From NCBI RefSeq assembly GCF_000969825.1, contig NZ_KQ033920.1, forward strand, positions 1,539,075 through 1,603,074: DNA of 64,000 nt, in the 5' to 3' direction. Origin of the DNA: Parabacteroides gordonii MS-1 = DSM 23371. Lineage in GTDB: Bacteria; Bacteroidota; Bacteroidia; Bacteroidales; Tannerellaceae. Position 1 is the stretch's first letter; the number at the start of each line of letters is the position of its first letter. Both the position numbers and the translations under genes were made by a program. The notes under the pieces were generated by a model, which saw nothing but the letters and a program-made list of their open reading frames with translations, did no database searches and had not been told where the DNA came from. Below, in pieces: positions 30,787 to 40,857 of the stretch.

Positions 30787-33165
30787 TCACTCCGTCTTCA
30801 TACTATCCACCGGATTGGAATTGGCGACCTGCCAGTTCTGGAAAGTAACGGTTATAAAGGTAATGACCGATACGATTACAAAAGAAACCAGAAAAACCCA
30901 CCAGTACATCGGCGTGCGATAAGCAAAGTTTTCCAACCAGCGATACACGCCATAGAATCCTACCGGAGCTGCCAGCAGGAAGCAGATTACCAGAATAAAC
31001 AAATATCCTCTATTGAACATGACCAATATCTGCGATGTAGAAGATCCCAGAACTTTACGGACAGCGACCTCTCTCCTCCTGTACTCGCTCTCGAACACAA
31101 CCAATCCGAATACACCGACAATAGAAATAAAGATGGCTATCACACTGAATAAGGTAATCAGATTACTGATCTTCAACTCCTTCACATATGTCCGCTGCAA
31201 TATCTCATCATAGAAAGAAACCTTGAAGGGATAAACCGGATCGATCTTTGTTAACGATGTTTTCACATGTTTCATTGCAGCCCGCAAGTCGCTACCGGCT
31301 TTTACCCTGACATAAGCGGCACTATAATACTTATTTCCCTCATCTCCCCAACGGTACTTTCCCCAGACATAAAAAGTCATGGGCGATACTTCGTTGCGGA
31401 AGGAAGCAAACTTCACATCCGGCATAAAACCGATTATCTCATCTCCGTTGATTTTATCGCCCAGTTCCAGATCGTATGTCTGACGGGCTTTCTCATTAAA
31501 GATATAGCATCCGGTATCTTTCAGATCGTCTTCAGGTCGGAAATCACGGCCTTCCGTCACCTTTATCCCCATTGCATGCAGGAAAGAAGGGGTAACAGGA
31601 ATACATTGGAAGCTGATTTCCCGGTCTTTATAGTCACGTCCCCACCCCATATAATAGTCATGACTTGAAAGTACCTGTTCGGAACAAGCCAGCTCTTCAA
31701 TCCCGGAGAATGTCTTCAACTCGCTCTCCAATACACCCAGATTCTTATTTATTTTACTATTCAATTCAATAATGATCAGCTTGTCTTTATCATATCCCAG
31801 CGGTGTATTTTGCATATAGTGGTTCTGTAAATACATGAACATGGCACCGATAATAAGGATAAAGGAAGCGATAAACTGGATGCTGACCAGCGTACTGCGA
31901 AGTACCCGTCCCTTGGACGACAACCCAAAACTTCCTTTCAACACCAACGCCGGCGGAAAAGAAGTGATGTAATAAGCAGGATATCCTCCGGCTAACACTC
32001 CGACAACCAATGAGATAATAGCCGTCGCAACAATAATCTCCGATTGTGCCGAAAAAGCCATATCCGCATCCAGCAGGGAAGCAATAAAAGATTTGCTTGC
32101 CACAAACAACATTCCCAGCGATATCAGATAAGCCACCACACTCACAATGACAGCTTCCGCCAGCAAACTCAGACGAAGCACATTATCCGGACTGCCCAAT
32201 ACCTTCTGCGTGTTGATACTCTTTATACGCATCGGGGTAAGCGCCGTACTGAAATTAGTGAAGTTGATACCGGCTATCAACAGGATAATGAAAGCGATGG
32301 CAAACAGAACACGTACCGTCTGCCGGCTAGCTTTCGGCATTGTATCGTAAGAGGTATTAGTCAGAAAATGTAATTCGGGAAGTGGCGTGAGGCGCAAGTC
32401 CAGTCCGCCGCTTTCCCAGGTAAAATCTTTACCGAACTGAAGAGTCGCATCGAAATTCTTCTTAAAGTTCTCTTTTACATCTTCTATGTTGGCCGGATCA
32501 TCCAGACGGAAAAAGAAATGATAATTATTGTTTCCATAGGCATCATAATTCTCCTTCGGGGATATCTGCCTGTAAATTATATTTCGCATGGAAGAGTTAC
32601 GAGGGAAGTCCTTAAAAACACCGCTGATTGTATAGAGGGTATTCCCCGTTTCCACGCTCATCAGCCGTTTACCCATTGCCGATTCATTGCCGAAAAGACG
32701 ACGCGCCATACTCTCGGGAATGATAGCAGTCTCCGTTTGATCCAAAGCCGTTTCATTCCCTTCCACCATATCAAAATGGAATACGCGGGTAACACCGGAT
32801 GTAACTCCCGTTATCGCATCCTGGTAATTTTGCCTTTCCCCGTTATGTTCCACATAGTAAAACACCTCCGAATTCCACGAAGTCATAATCATGCCTCCCT
32901 TCACATGTGGCGACGATTCCGTAAAAGCTCTCGCAAAAGGACGACTGACCACAGACCCTAACCCTCCTTCATATTCCTTATCCAACCGGAAAATTGCATC
33001 AGCCTGCGGCTGGCAAGAGTCGAATGTGTAGTCGTAATTCACCTGCATCATTATCACCATAAAGGCGGTAAAGGCGATACTTAACCCCAGTATATTCAGC
33101 AATGTCGCCATTTTGAAACGGCGAAGCACGCTGATGAAGTTTCTTAAAATAGTTTTCATATACAA
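30787..33165 (-). CDS. MacB/FtsX-type ABC permease, subfamily A (copy A3)
   Basis: A 792-residue double permease; Met3 at 33159 is an alternative start. It is nearly collinear with A2 (same MMQVNYDYTFDSCQPQADAI opening of the periplasmic domain, same FTNFSTALTPMRIKSINTQK, RRREVAVRKVLGSS, ending NPVDSMKTE). It differs from the other promoter-proximal copies in having no recognisable sigma-54 box or dyads in front: the 84 bases between its start and the upstream permease remnant are too short for the module. Unless an unrecognised promoter exists it may be poorly expressed or depend on readthrough past the terminator at 33321-33350. Confidence 0.92.
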   Translation of the reverse strand: MYMKTILRNFISVLRRFKMATLLNILGLSIAFTAFMVIMMQVNYDYTFDSCQPQADAIFRLDKEYEGGLGSVVSRPFARAFTESSPHVKGGMIMTSWNSEVFYYVEHNGERQNYQDAITGVTSGVTRVFHFDMVEGNETALDQTETAIIPESMARRLFGNESAMGKRLMSVETGNTLYTISGVFKDFPRNSSMRNIIYRQISPKENYDAYGNNNYHFFFRLDDPANIEDVKENFKKNFDATLQFGKDFTWESGGLDLRLTPLPELHFLTNTSYDTMPKASRQTVRVLFAIAFIILLIAGINFTNFSTALTPMRIKSINTQKVLGSPDNVLRLSLLAEAVIVSVVAYLISLGMLFVASKSFIASLLDADMAFSAQSEIIVATAIISLVVGVLAGGYPAYYITSFPPALVLKGSFGLSSKGRVLRSTLVSIQFIASFILIIGAMFMYLQNHYMQNTPLGYDKDKLIIIELNSKINKNLGVLESELKTFSGIEELACSEQVLSSHDYYMGWGRDYKDREISFQCIPVTPSFLHAMGIKVTEGRDFRPEDDLKDTGCYIFNEKARQTYDLELGDKINGDEIIGFMPDVKFASFRNEVSPMTFYVWGKYRWGDEGNKYYSAAYVRVKAGSDLRAAMKHVKTSLTKIDPVYPFKVSFYDEILQRTYVKELKISNLITLFSVIAIFISIVGVFGLVVFESEYRRREVAVRKVLGSSTSQILVMFNRGYLFILVICFLLAAPVGFYGVYRWLENFAYRTPMYWWVFLVSFVIVSVITFITVTFQNWQVANSNPVDSMKTE

Positions 33166-33249
33166 TTAAATTATTACTTCGATTTAAGATTGTCTATAGA
33201 ATATCTATATCAATAGATACGTAATAATTTAATCAACGTTGCATAATTG

Positions 33250-33318
33250 TTATTCCTTTTTAAAACTATCTACCGGATATACATTGATTGTTCTCCATCT
33301 AAGACCTGTAATATATAA
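33250..33318 (-). pseudogene. C-terminal remnant of a subfamily-A permease
   Basis: In one frame, ending at a TAA at 33250-33252, this stretch reads ...RWRTINVYPVDSFKKE. Aligned without gaps to the end of A1 (WRAANANPVDSLKSE) it shares the W-R, N, P-V-D-S, K and E positions. About 23 codons are recognisable; further upstream the frame runs into a terminator palindrome. This is what would remain after deletion of a former permease gene between A4 and A3. Confidence 0.75.
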
Positions 33319-33320
33319 TA

Positions 33321-33350
33321 AATAAGCCCTTGGATATCCAAGGGCTTATT
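33321..33350 (-). terminator. 30-bp perfect palindrome, terminator of permease A4
   Basis: A perfect 30-bp palindrome with arms of AATAAGCCCTTGGAT and its complement. In the minus direction it is followed by TATTATATATTAC, a T-rich tail. It lies about 57 bases after the stop of the permease gene at 33407. Confidence 0.7.
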
Positions 33351-33406
33351 AAACAATCCGGCAATCCGGAACTGTACTAAAATAATTCTACAAAAAACAA
33401 TATAAA

Positions 33407-35794
33407 CTATTCATTCTTGATACTGAATACCGGATTCTCTCTTGCCGCCCGCCAGTTCTGGAAAGTAACCGTAATGATCGTGATCATGGAAACCAGGATA
33501 AAAGCTATGACAAATACCCACCAGTAAATCGGGGTCTTATAAGCAAAACTTTCCAACCATTTATTTATTGAATAGAAAGCAACCGGGGCAGCCACAACAA
33601 AACAAATACATAATATATATACATACGTCTTATTAAACATTATCAGAATCTCGGAAGTAGTCGATCCCATCACTTTGCGTATACCGATTTCCTTTTTCCG
33701 GTATTGGCTGTCGAATACCACCAGGCCAAATACTCCTACGATCGAGATAAATACAGCGATCATACTGAACAAAGTGATCAACGAACTCAGGCTCTCTTCT
33801 TTTTCATACAATGTATTCAAAACCTGGTCGAAGAACTTAATAACAAACGGGTAATCCGGATGTATCTCTCCCAATACCTCTTTTACGTGAGTCATCGCCG
33901 CACGCATATCCGAACCGGCCTTTACTTTTACATAAGCATATGCAGCACCTCCACTATATCCTGTACCCCGTACGTAGAAAGCCATCGGAGTCACTTCCGT
34001 ACGGAAGGAAGCAAACTTTATATCCGGGATAAAACCTACCACATCGGCATCCTGAATCTTATCGCCCAGCACAAGTTCATAGAGATTCTTCGCCCGCTCA
34101 TTAAAGATAAACGCACCATTAACCGTTAAGGCATCTTCTTCCCGGAAATCCCGGCCTTCATTTACATGGATATTCATTACTTTCAGGAACGACGGGTCTA
34201 TCGGCATACACTGGAATTGTATGGTTTGTCCTCTCAACTCACGCCCCCACTCCATATACTGATCCTGGCTCGATAACATAAACTCGCCATAGGTCACATC
34301 TTCAATGCCGGCAAAAGACTTCAAACGACTCTCGAAAGCATCCGAGCTCTTCAGTATAGGCGCAGTAATACTCGTCACGATCAACTGATCCTTATCATAT
34401 CCCAACGGGCTGCTTTGCATGAAATTATTTTGCAGATACATAAACATGGATCCGATGATCAGCACAAAAGAAGCGATGAATTGTATGCTGATAAGCGCAT
34501 TACGCAATACCCGTCCCTGAGGGGACAAACCGAAACTGCCTTTCAGCACCAATGCCGGTGAGAAAGAAGTCATATAATAAGAAGGATAAAGCCCCGCCAA
34601 TAAACCGGTCAGCAGTGCGATCAGACCTGTTACAGTAAGCAACAGCGGATGCGCAGCGAAAGACATATCGGCATCGACTAACCCCGCAACAGGAGTTTTC
34701 GCAGCAATATAGACGAACCATAAAGCCAACAAATAAGCTACCACACTGATACAAACCGCTTCCATCAAGAGGGAGAAACGTAATACTCCGTCAGAGCTAC
34801 CCAATACCTTTTGCGTATTGATACTCTTTACACGCATCGGAGTCAGGGCTGTACTGAAGTTGGTAAAGTTTATGCCTGCAATGATCAGTATAATCAATGA
34901 AATAGCAATAAGAACCAGTACGGTCTGCCTGCTCGATTTAGGAGTCATATCGAAAAGTACATCCGTAGTATAATGTACATCTTGTATACGAGTGAGACGG
35001 AAATTCGGTTCACCGGAGTACCACGACATATTCTTTCCCAGATCATCTTTCCTGTAATATTCCAGAAAGTCATTTACCAGTTCTTTGGCCGATTCAGGAT
35101 TGTCGAGCCGGATATAAAAGTTGTAGCTGGAATTACCCCAGTCATGCAAATCCTGCTTTTCATCCAGTTTCGTAAACACTGCATTCCGGATGATACTATT
35201 ACGGGGAAGATCCTTATAGACACCACCAATCGTATAACCACCTTCTTTTGTTGTAAAATAACCGGCCAACCGTCCTTTACTCTCTTTCGCAGTGATCCGC
35301 TTACCGATAGCCGATTCCTGTCCGAAAATCTTCTGCGACAGGCTTTCCGGTATCAATACTCTATCCGGTTCGTTCAGGGTTTCGGCCGAGCCTTCCAGCA
35401 TTTCGAAATCGAATACATCCATGAAAGAAGGATCGACAGCAATAGTCGGTTCCATATAGGTATCTATAAACCCTCCCCGGTCTATCCCATAAAAGGTTTC
35501 ATTGTAGAAAGGAATAGTAACTGCACCGGCCAGAATATGCGGAGAGAAATCAGTAAAAACGTTACATAACGGACGCGAGAGGACAACCTGTGTCGATGAT
35601 TTATCCCATTGCAATTCTACCCGATAGATATTATCGGCATTCTTATGGAATGTATCGAAGTTCTTATCATAGTCTACCTGCATCATGATCACCATAAAAG
35701 CGGCAAAGGCAACAGATAGTCCCAGGATATTAAGAATTGTCGCCATCTTGAAGCGGCGCAATACACTGATAAAGTTACGAAGAATTGTTTTCAT
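33407..35794 (-). CDS. MacB/FtsX-type ABC permease, subfamily A (copy A4)
   Basis: A 795-residue double permease starting MKTILRNFISVLRRFKMATI. The first periplasmic domain has an insertion relative to A2/A3 (ESKGRLAGYFTTKEGGYTIG). Subfamily A hallmarks are FTNFSTALTPMRVKSINTQK, RKKEIGIRKVMGSTTSEIL and the end NPVFSIKNE. Its second periplasmic domain (DVTYGEFMLSSQDQYMEWG) is related to A2/A3 but clearly more diverged. It has its own sigma-54-type module upstream and a terminator downstream, so it is probably a single-gene transcript. Confidence 0.93.
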   Translation of the reverse strand: MKTILRNFISVLRRFKMATILNILGLSVAFAAFMVIMMQVDYDKNFDTFHKNADNIYRVELQWDKSSTQVVLSRPLCNVFTDFSPHILAGAVTIPFYNETFYGIDRGGFIDTYMEPTIAVDPSFMDVFDFEMLEGSAETLNEPDRVLIPESLSQKIFGQESAIGKRITAKESKGRLAGYFTTKEGGYTIGGVYKDLPRNSIIRNAVFTKLDEKQDLHDWGNSSYNFYIRLDNPESAKELVNDFLEYYRKDDLGKNMSWYSGEPNFRLTRIQDVHYTTDVLFDMTPKSSRQTVLVLIAISLIILIIAGINFTNFSTALTPMRVKSINTQKVLGSSDGVLRFSLLMEAVCISVVAYLLALWFVYIAAKTPVAGLVDADMSFAAHPLLLTVTGLIALLTGLLAGLYPSYYMTSFSPALVLKGSFGLSPQGRVLRNALISIQFIASFVLIIGSMFMYLQNNFMQSSPLGYDKDQLIVTSITAPILKSSDAFESRLKSFAGIEDVTYGEFMLSSQDQYMEWGRELRGQTIQFQCMPIDPSFLKVMNIHVNEGRDFREEDALTVNGAFIFNERAKNLYELVLGDKIQDADVVGFIPDIKFASFRTEVTPMAFYVRGTGYSGGAAYAYVKVKAGSDMRAAMTHVKEVLGEIHPDYPFVIKFFDQVLNTLYEKEESLSSLITLFSMIAVFISIVGVFGLVVFDSQYRKKEIGIRKVMGSTTSEILIMFNKTYVYILCICFVVAAPVAFYSINKWLESFAYKTPIYWWVFVIAFILVSMITIITVTFQNWRAARENPVFSIKNE

Positions 35795-35819
35795 TAGATG
35801 TACTTTTTATTTAGATTGA

Positions 35820-35928
35820 TTCAAATTGCGTGCCAAAACAGCCAACACACTAAATATCAGAATATTGAATATTCAAAGAATTATAGTATATGTCTAAATA
35901 TTAGACACTGGTGTAAAATATTTAGACA
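35820..35928 (-). promoter_or_regulatory. Sigma-54-type promoter with two enhancer dyads (for A4)
   Basis: Minus strand TGGCACGCAATTTGAA (35820-35835) carries a perfect TGGCACG -24 half. Dyads TGTCTAAATATTAGACA (35891-35907) and TGTAAAATATTTAGACA (35912-35928) are 21 bp apart, 56 bp from the box. Confidence 0.82.
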
Positions 35929-35939
35929 TAAAGAGTATA

Positions 35940-38282
35940 TTAATTATCCCTGATATTCTCTACCGGATTGGAAATAGCCGCCTGATAGCTTTGTACTAAT
36001 ACGGTAATAAAAGAAATAATCAGACAGAACAACCCGGCAGTGGCATATATCCACGGTGAAAGTTCGATACGATAGGAATAGTCTGCCAGCCATCCGTTCA
36101 TAAAGTACCAGACGAGCGGTACAGCAATCACGAAAGCGATTGCCACATACATCAGAAAAGCCTTTACTAACCGGATAAGAACCTGTGCGTTTGTTGAACC
36201 GAATACTTTACGCACGGCTATTTCGGACGAACGTTGCTGTATGAAATAAGTCGACATAGCCAACAACCCCAACAACGAGATAAGGACAGCGATCACGGCA
36301 AAGATCATTACAATCTTTAAAGTCCTTTTCTGGGCTGTAAACGATTTTTCAACCTGTTCATTGATAAACATTCCCGAAAACTCCAGACCTGTCAACTTCT
36401 CATAGACAGCTGCCACCTCTTTACGGGCCACAAACGGATCTCCTTTTACTTCGACAGTGATACTACGCAGTCTCACATCATCCCTATTCGAACAAATCAT
36501 TACGACTGTCGGACGTTTCGCTGTCAGGATATTATTCAACTGGAAATCTTTAACGATACCGGCCAGCGGTACTTCCTCCCAATTCCTTTGTTTGTAAGAA
36601 CGGGCATCCTCCGGTAATTCCAATACCTTCATAAACTCCTCGGAAAGATAGTAGCGCACAGTTCCCGCCACCTGATTATCCCGCAGGATTTCAAAACCGA
36701 GCATATCGAAAAAGGTCTTATCTCCACGGAACTCCTGCGAACTGATATTCTTACCGTCGTAAACACCGGTAAAGTTCATTCCCATACTGAAAGGAGTACC
36801 TTCCGACACCCCGACCCGGTTTACACAGGCCAGCTGTTCCAATTCGTTCACCAGGGTGTAACCGGTCTTGCGATCCGGCAGCTCCCCTCCGTAAATATCG
36901 ATGATATTGGTCGAATTATAGCCTAACGGGGCATTGACCAGATATCTTATCTGCAAAAACATAGTAATCGAAGCAGCAACCAGACAGATCGTTATCACAT
37001 TCTGGAAAATAATGAAGAACTTGCTGAATACCATCTTTGTCTGTTTACGGAAAGTACCCCTCACCACTTCGATCGGTTTTGCATTCGAAATCACGATAGC
37101 CGGTAATAATCCGGCCACAAATCCGGTCAGGGTGATCAGAAGGATGACAATCAATCCATTCAGCGGAGTAACCATTTCGGTAATATCTATCTTTTTCTGC
37201 AACAGGTCGCTGGCAAAGGGAGCAAAGAAAAAGGCCAGCAATAAACCGAGCAGAAAAGAAATCGTAGTCAACATGGTAGATTCCATGATCAGGCGCGCAA
37301 ACAGCTCTTTCCGTGAAGAGCCCAGTAAACGCCTGGTAGCCATCTCTTTTGCCCGGAAACCCGTTTGTGCCACTGTCAGGTTGATATAATTGATAATGGC
37401 AAACAACAGGATAAGCAGGCCGACCGATAATAAAATAACTACAAATTTATAATCACCCCTCTCTATCGTAACCGACCCGAGTTGTCCTTCCGGTTCCCAG
37501 AAATACAGCTTCTTCAGTGGGATAAACTCTACAACAGTCGACAACTCCCGTTCATATATCCAAAAGAATGTTTTAAACCAGTCCTTTATTTCTTCCGACC
37601 GGGAAGATATATCGGCTCCGGCACGTTCCATGACAAACACATTGACGGCTCCGGCACTGTTATAATTATCGAACATATCATATCCAACTGCCTTCAGATT
37701 ATCTACCCGTGCCAAAATATCTTTATCGGGGATAACGGAATGCCGTATATCCTTCATCACTCCGTTGACAACCAGCGTCAGATCCTCTTTGACACGGATC
37801 GTTTTCCCTATCGGATCCTCATTTCCAAAATACTTGTTGGCAAAAGACTCGGATATCACGGCATAGTTTTTAGCAGCCAACGCCTGCTCCCAATTACCTT
37901 TTACCAAGGGAAAATTGAAGAAATCGAAAAAAGTCGTATCGGCAAGCATCAGGTTTACCGTCAGGTTCTGGTCGCCGTTCTGAATAGGAAGATGGTCAAA
38001 GATGTTACAGAATACATGGCATACTTTTTCAATCTCCGGATAACGTTCTTCCAGACGGTACCCAATCTCAAAAGCAGATCCTATATCCCTCCCGTTACTT
38101 AATTCATAAATACGTTCCGCTTTTTCGTGATAGCGATCGGTCGACAGTTCACCGACTACATAACTGGCAATCAGAATCACAAACATCAGTGATACGGATA
38201 AGCCGAACAGGTCGATAGCCGTGTAGGCCTTGTTCCTCCCTAAGAAATTAAGGAAGGATTTAAAATTCAAAATATTACTCAT
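35940..38282 (-). CDS. MacB/FtsX-type ABC permease, subfamily B (copy B1)
   Basis: A 780-residue double permease of the second subfamily. It starts MSNILNFKSFLNFLGRNKAY and has TM1 in AIDLFGLSVSLMFVILIASY. Subfamily B is marked after TM2 by NYINLTVAQTGFRAKEMATR followed by RLLGSSRKELFARL, and before TM7 by TYFIQQRSSEIAVRKVFGST. The end is NPVENIRDN. The second periplasmic part is shorter than in subfamily A. B1 is closest to B2: both share SNAKPIEVVRGTFRKQTKMV and the same style of substrate-side domain. It has its own promoter module with a leader of about 55 bases, longer than those of the A copies. Confidence 0.93.
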   Translation of the reverse strand: MSNILNFKSFLNFLGRNKAYTAIDLFGLSVSLMFVILIASYVVGELSTDRYHEKAERIYELSNGRDIGSAFEIGYRLEERYPEIEKVCHVFCNIFDHLPIQNGDQNLTVNLMLADTTFFDFFNFPLVKGNWEQALAAKNYAVISESFANKYFGNEDPIGKTIRVKEDLTLVVNGVMKDIRHSVIPDKDILARVDNLKAVGYDMFDNYNSAGAVNVFVMERAGADISSRSEEIKDWFKTFFWIYERELSTVVEFIPLKKLYFWEPEGQLGSVTIERGDYKFVVILLSVGLLILLFAIINYINLTVAQTGFRAKEMATRRLLGSSRKELFARLIMESTMLTTISFLLGLLLAFFFAPFASDLLQKKIDITEMVTPLNGLIVILLITLTGFVAGLLPAIVISNAKPIEVVRGTFRKQTKMVFSKFFIIFQNVITICLVAASITMFLQIRYLVNAPLGYNSTNIIDIYGGELPDRKTGYTLVNELEQLACVNRVGVSEGTPFSMGMNFTGVYDGKNISSQEFRGDKTFFDMLGFEILRDNQVAGTVRYYLSEEFMKVLELPEDARSYKQRNWEEVPLAGIVKDFQLNNILTAKRPTVVMICSNRDDVRLRSITVEVKGDPFVARKEVAAVYEKLTGLEFSGMFINEQVEKSFTAQKRTLKIVMIFAVIAVLISLLGLLAMSTYFIQQRSSEIAVRKVFGSTNAQVLIRLVKAFLMYVAIAFVIAVPLVWYFMNGWLADYSYRIELSPWIYATAGLFCLIISFITVLVQSYQAAISNPVENIRDN

Positions 38283-38348
38283 GGTTCATCAACAATTTGG
38301 TTTTACTCACACCTTATATTACTACTATTCATTAGATACTTTATTCTA

Positions 38349-38457
38349 TTCAAAATGCGTGCCAAAAGGGATAACACACTAAATACCAACCATGTATACT
38401 TATACATAAAAAGAAGTCCTGTCCAATAATTGGACAGGACTGTCTAGTTTCTTTACA
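38349..38457 (-). promoter_or_regulatory. Sigma-54-type promoter and enhancer dyads, overlapping a terminator
   Basis: Minus strand TGGCACGCATTTTGAA (38349-38364) is the box for B1. The proximal dyad TGTCCAATAATTGGACA (38420-38436) is perfect; the distal one (38441-38457, TGTCTAGTTTCTTTACA) keeps only its outer bases. The proximal dyad extends to a 27-bp palindrome (38415-38441) which in the minus direction is followed by TCTTTTTATG. It therefore probably also terminates the transcript of the upstream B2 gene. Confidence 0.78.
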
Positions 38458-38482
38458 AATCGATATCGTTAATCCGGAAGGA

Positions 38483-40840
38483 TCAATTATCCTTTATATT
38501 CTCTACCGGATTGGTTGTTGCCGCCTGGTAGCTCTGTATAAATACGGTTACAAATGAAACCAGCAGACAGAACAATCCGGATACGACAAATATCCACGGA
38601 GACAACGTGATCCGGTATGAATAATCGACCAGCCAACCGTTCATGAAATGCCAGATCAGCGGTATGGCGATGATAAAGGCAATCGCCACATAGGTAAGGA
38701 ATGCTTTAACCAATCGGACAAGAACTTGTATGTCCGTTGAACCGAATACCTTACGTACAGCTATCTCGGAAGAACGTTGCTGGATAAAATAGGTTGACAT
38801 GGCCAGTAGTCCCAGCAAGGAGATCAGGATGGCGATGAAGGCGAAGATCACTACGATGGTCAGTGTTCTTTCCTGTAAGGCAAACGATTCTTCAACCTGC
38901 TCATCCATAAACTTACCGGTGAAGTCCATGCCGGTGACCTGCTTGAAGGTATCGGCTACTTTCTGGCGGGCAACATAGGGGTCGCCATTCACTTCGACGA
39001 GGATATTCCTGGGATTTTCGCCGAGGTCTTTTGCGTTGTCTTTCAGGATGATGATCATCGGGCTGTTCTTTTGCAGGATGTTGCGCAGCTGGAAGTCACG
39101 CACGATACCGGCCAACGGATGGGTGCCCCAAGCGGTCAGGTCGACGGTGGCGGCGTTGTCGGGCATTTCCAGGGCACGCATGGAGCTTTCGGTGAGGAAA
39201 TAGCGTTCCGGGTTAGCCACGTGATTGTCGCGCAGGAACTCGAAGCCGAGGATGTCGGTATATGTTTTGTCGCAACGGAGCATCTGGAAACTGATTGTCT
39301 TGCCGTCAGGATAATGGGAGGTGAAATTCATACCCATATTGAAAGGTGTTCCCAACCCGGCACCGACCCGGTTGACGCTGGCTAGTTGTTCCAGCTCGTT
39401 CATAAGCGTGAAACAGGTCTGCTCGTCGGGCAGTTCCATGCCGTTTATGTCGATAATGTTGGTTGTATTATAGCCGAGAGGTGCCTTAATCATATATTTC
39501 ACCTGCAAAAACATGGTGAGCGAGGCGGCAATCAGACAGATGGTAATAGTATTCTGAAAGACAATGAAGAACTTGCTGAACACCATCTTCGTCTGCTTAC
39601 GGAACGTACCGCGTACTACTTCGATAGGCTTGGCGTTGGAGATCACAATAGCCGGCAGCAGTCCGGCGATAAAGCCGGTAAGGGCGATCAGGAGTATCAC
39701 GATCATGCAGTTCAATGGAGTGAACATACCAAGCAGATCGATCTTCCTATCCAACAGATTACCGGTATATGGGGCGAATACGAAAGCCAGCATCAGTCCG
39801 AACAGGAAAGAAACAGCCGTCATCAGCGTCGATTCCATGATCAGACGCGAGAAAAGTTCCTTACGCGAGGAGCCGAGCAGACGACGGGTAGCCATCTCTT
39901 TAGCACGGAAACCGGTTTGTGCCACCGTCAGGTTGACGTAGTTGATTATAGCGAAGATCAGGATGAGCAGGCCAACAGACATCAGGATCATAACGAATTG
40001 CCAGTTACCGCGCTCGATAGTGTACATGCCCCAGGGACTGGTTTGTTCCCAGAAATAGAGTTTCTTCAGGGGGACAAAGTAGACAGCCTTCGATTCATTC
40101 CGTTCATACGAGCCGAGGAAAGTTTTGAAATATTCACGGATATCGGCCGAGCGGGCAGTTATGTCGGCACCAGCCCGTTGCATCACGAAAACGTTGGTGG
40201 CTCCGTAGCTGTTATAGTTGCCGAACATACCTTCATCCCCTGCCAGAAGGTGGATATTTTCAATCCGGAAAAGGATATCCTGATACGGGATAACTGAATT
40301 ACTGATATCTTTCATAATCCCGTTGACGGTCAGCGATAACTTATCGTTGATACGGATCGTTTTACCCATCGGATCTTCATCGGCAAAATAACGGTTGGCA
40401 AAAGACTGGGAGATCACGGCAGAGTTTCTGGCAGCCAATACGGTACGCTTATCACCTCTCACCAGCGGGAAACTGAAAAAGTCGAAGAAGGTGGTATCGG
40501 CAAGCATCAGGTTGGCGGTCAGGTTCATATCACCTTTCTGAAGCGGCGTTTTATCAAAAACGCGTGTCATAACATGACACACTTTTTCAATCTCCGGATA
40601 ACGTTCTTCCAGGCGATAACCTATCTGATAGGCAGACCCCATATATTCACCATCAGTCAGCACATAGGTACGATCCACGTTTTCATGATAGCGATCGGTC
40701 GTCAGCTCGCTGGTCACATAAGTGGCGATCAGGATAACGAACATTAATGATACCGACAGACCGAACAAGTCGATGATAGTATATCCTTTATTCCGTGCCA
40801 GGAACTTAAAGAAAGATTTTAAGTTTAATAGATTACTCAT
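38483..40840 (-). CDS. MacB/FtsX-type ABC permease, subfamily B (copy B2)
   Basis: A 785-residue double permease (MSNLLNLKSFFKFLARNKGY). All subfamily B hallmarks are present: NYVNLTVAQTGFRAKEMATR, RLLGSSRKELFSRL, TYFIQQRSSEIAVRKVFGST, end NPVENIKDN. It begins only 17 bases after the stop of the subfamily A gene A5 and has no promoter of its own, so A5 and B2 form a two-gene unit. This is the only A-B pair in one transcript. G and C are visibly more frequent in the middle of this gene than in B1. Confidence 0.93.
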   Translation of the reverse strand: MSNLLNLKSFFKFLARNKGYTIIDLFGLSVSLMFVILIATYVTSELTTDRYHENVDRTYVLTDGEYMGSAYQIGYRLEERYPEIEKVCHVMTRVFDKTPLQKGDMNLTANLMLADTTFFDFFSFPLVRGDKRTVLAARNSAVISQSFANRYFADEDPMGKTIRINDKLSLTVNGIMKDISNSVIPYQDILFRIENIHLLAGDEGMFGNYNSYGATNVFVMQRAGADITARSADIREYFKTFLGSYERNESKAVYFVPLKKLYFWEQTSPWGMYTIERGNWQFVMILMSVGLLILIFAIINYVNLTVAQTGFRAKEMATRRLLGSSRKELFSRLIMESTLMTAVSFLFGLMLAFVFAPYTGNLLDRKIDLLGMFTPLNCMIVILLIALTGFIAGLLPAIVISNAKPIEVVRGTFRKQTKMVFSKFFIVFQNTITICLIAASLTMFLQVKYMIKAPLGYNTTNIIDINGMELPDEQTCFTLMNELEQLASVNRVGAGLGTPFNMGMNFTSHYPDGKTISFQMLRCDKTYTDILGFEFLRDNHVANPERYFLTESSMRALEMPDNAATVDLTAWGTHPLAGIVRDFQLRNILQKNSPMIIILKDNAKDLGENPRNILVEVNGDPYVARQKVADTFKQVTGMDFTGKFMDEQVEESFALQERTLTIVVIFAFIAILISLLGLLAMSTYFIQQRSSEIAVRKVFGSTDIQVLVRLVKAFLTYVAIAFIIAIPLIWHFMNGWLVDYSYRITLSPWIFVVSGLFCLLVSFVTVFIQSYQAATTNPVENIKDN

Positions 40841-40857
40841 AATATATTATTGTTTAA

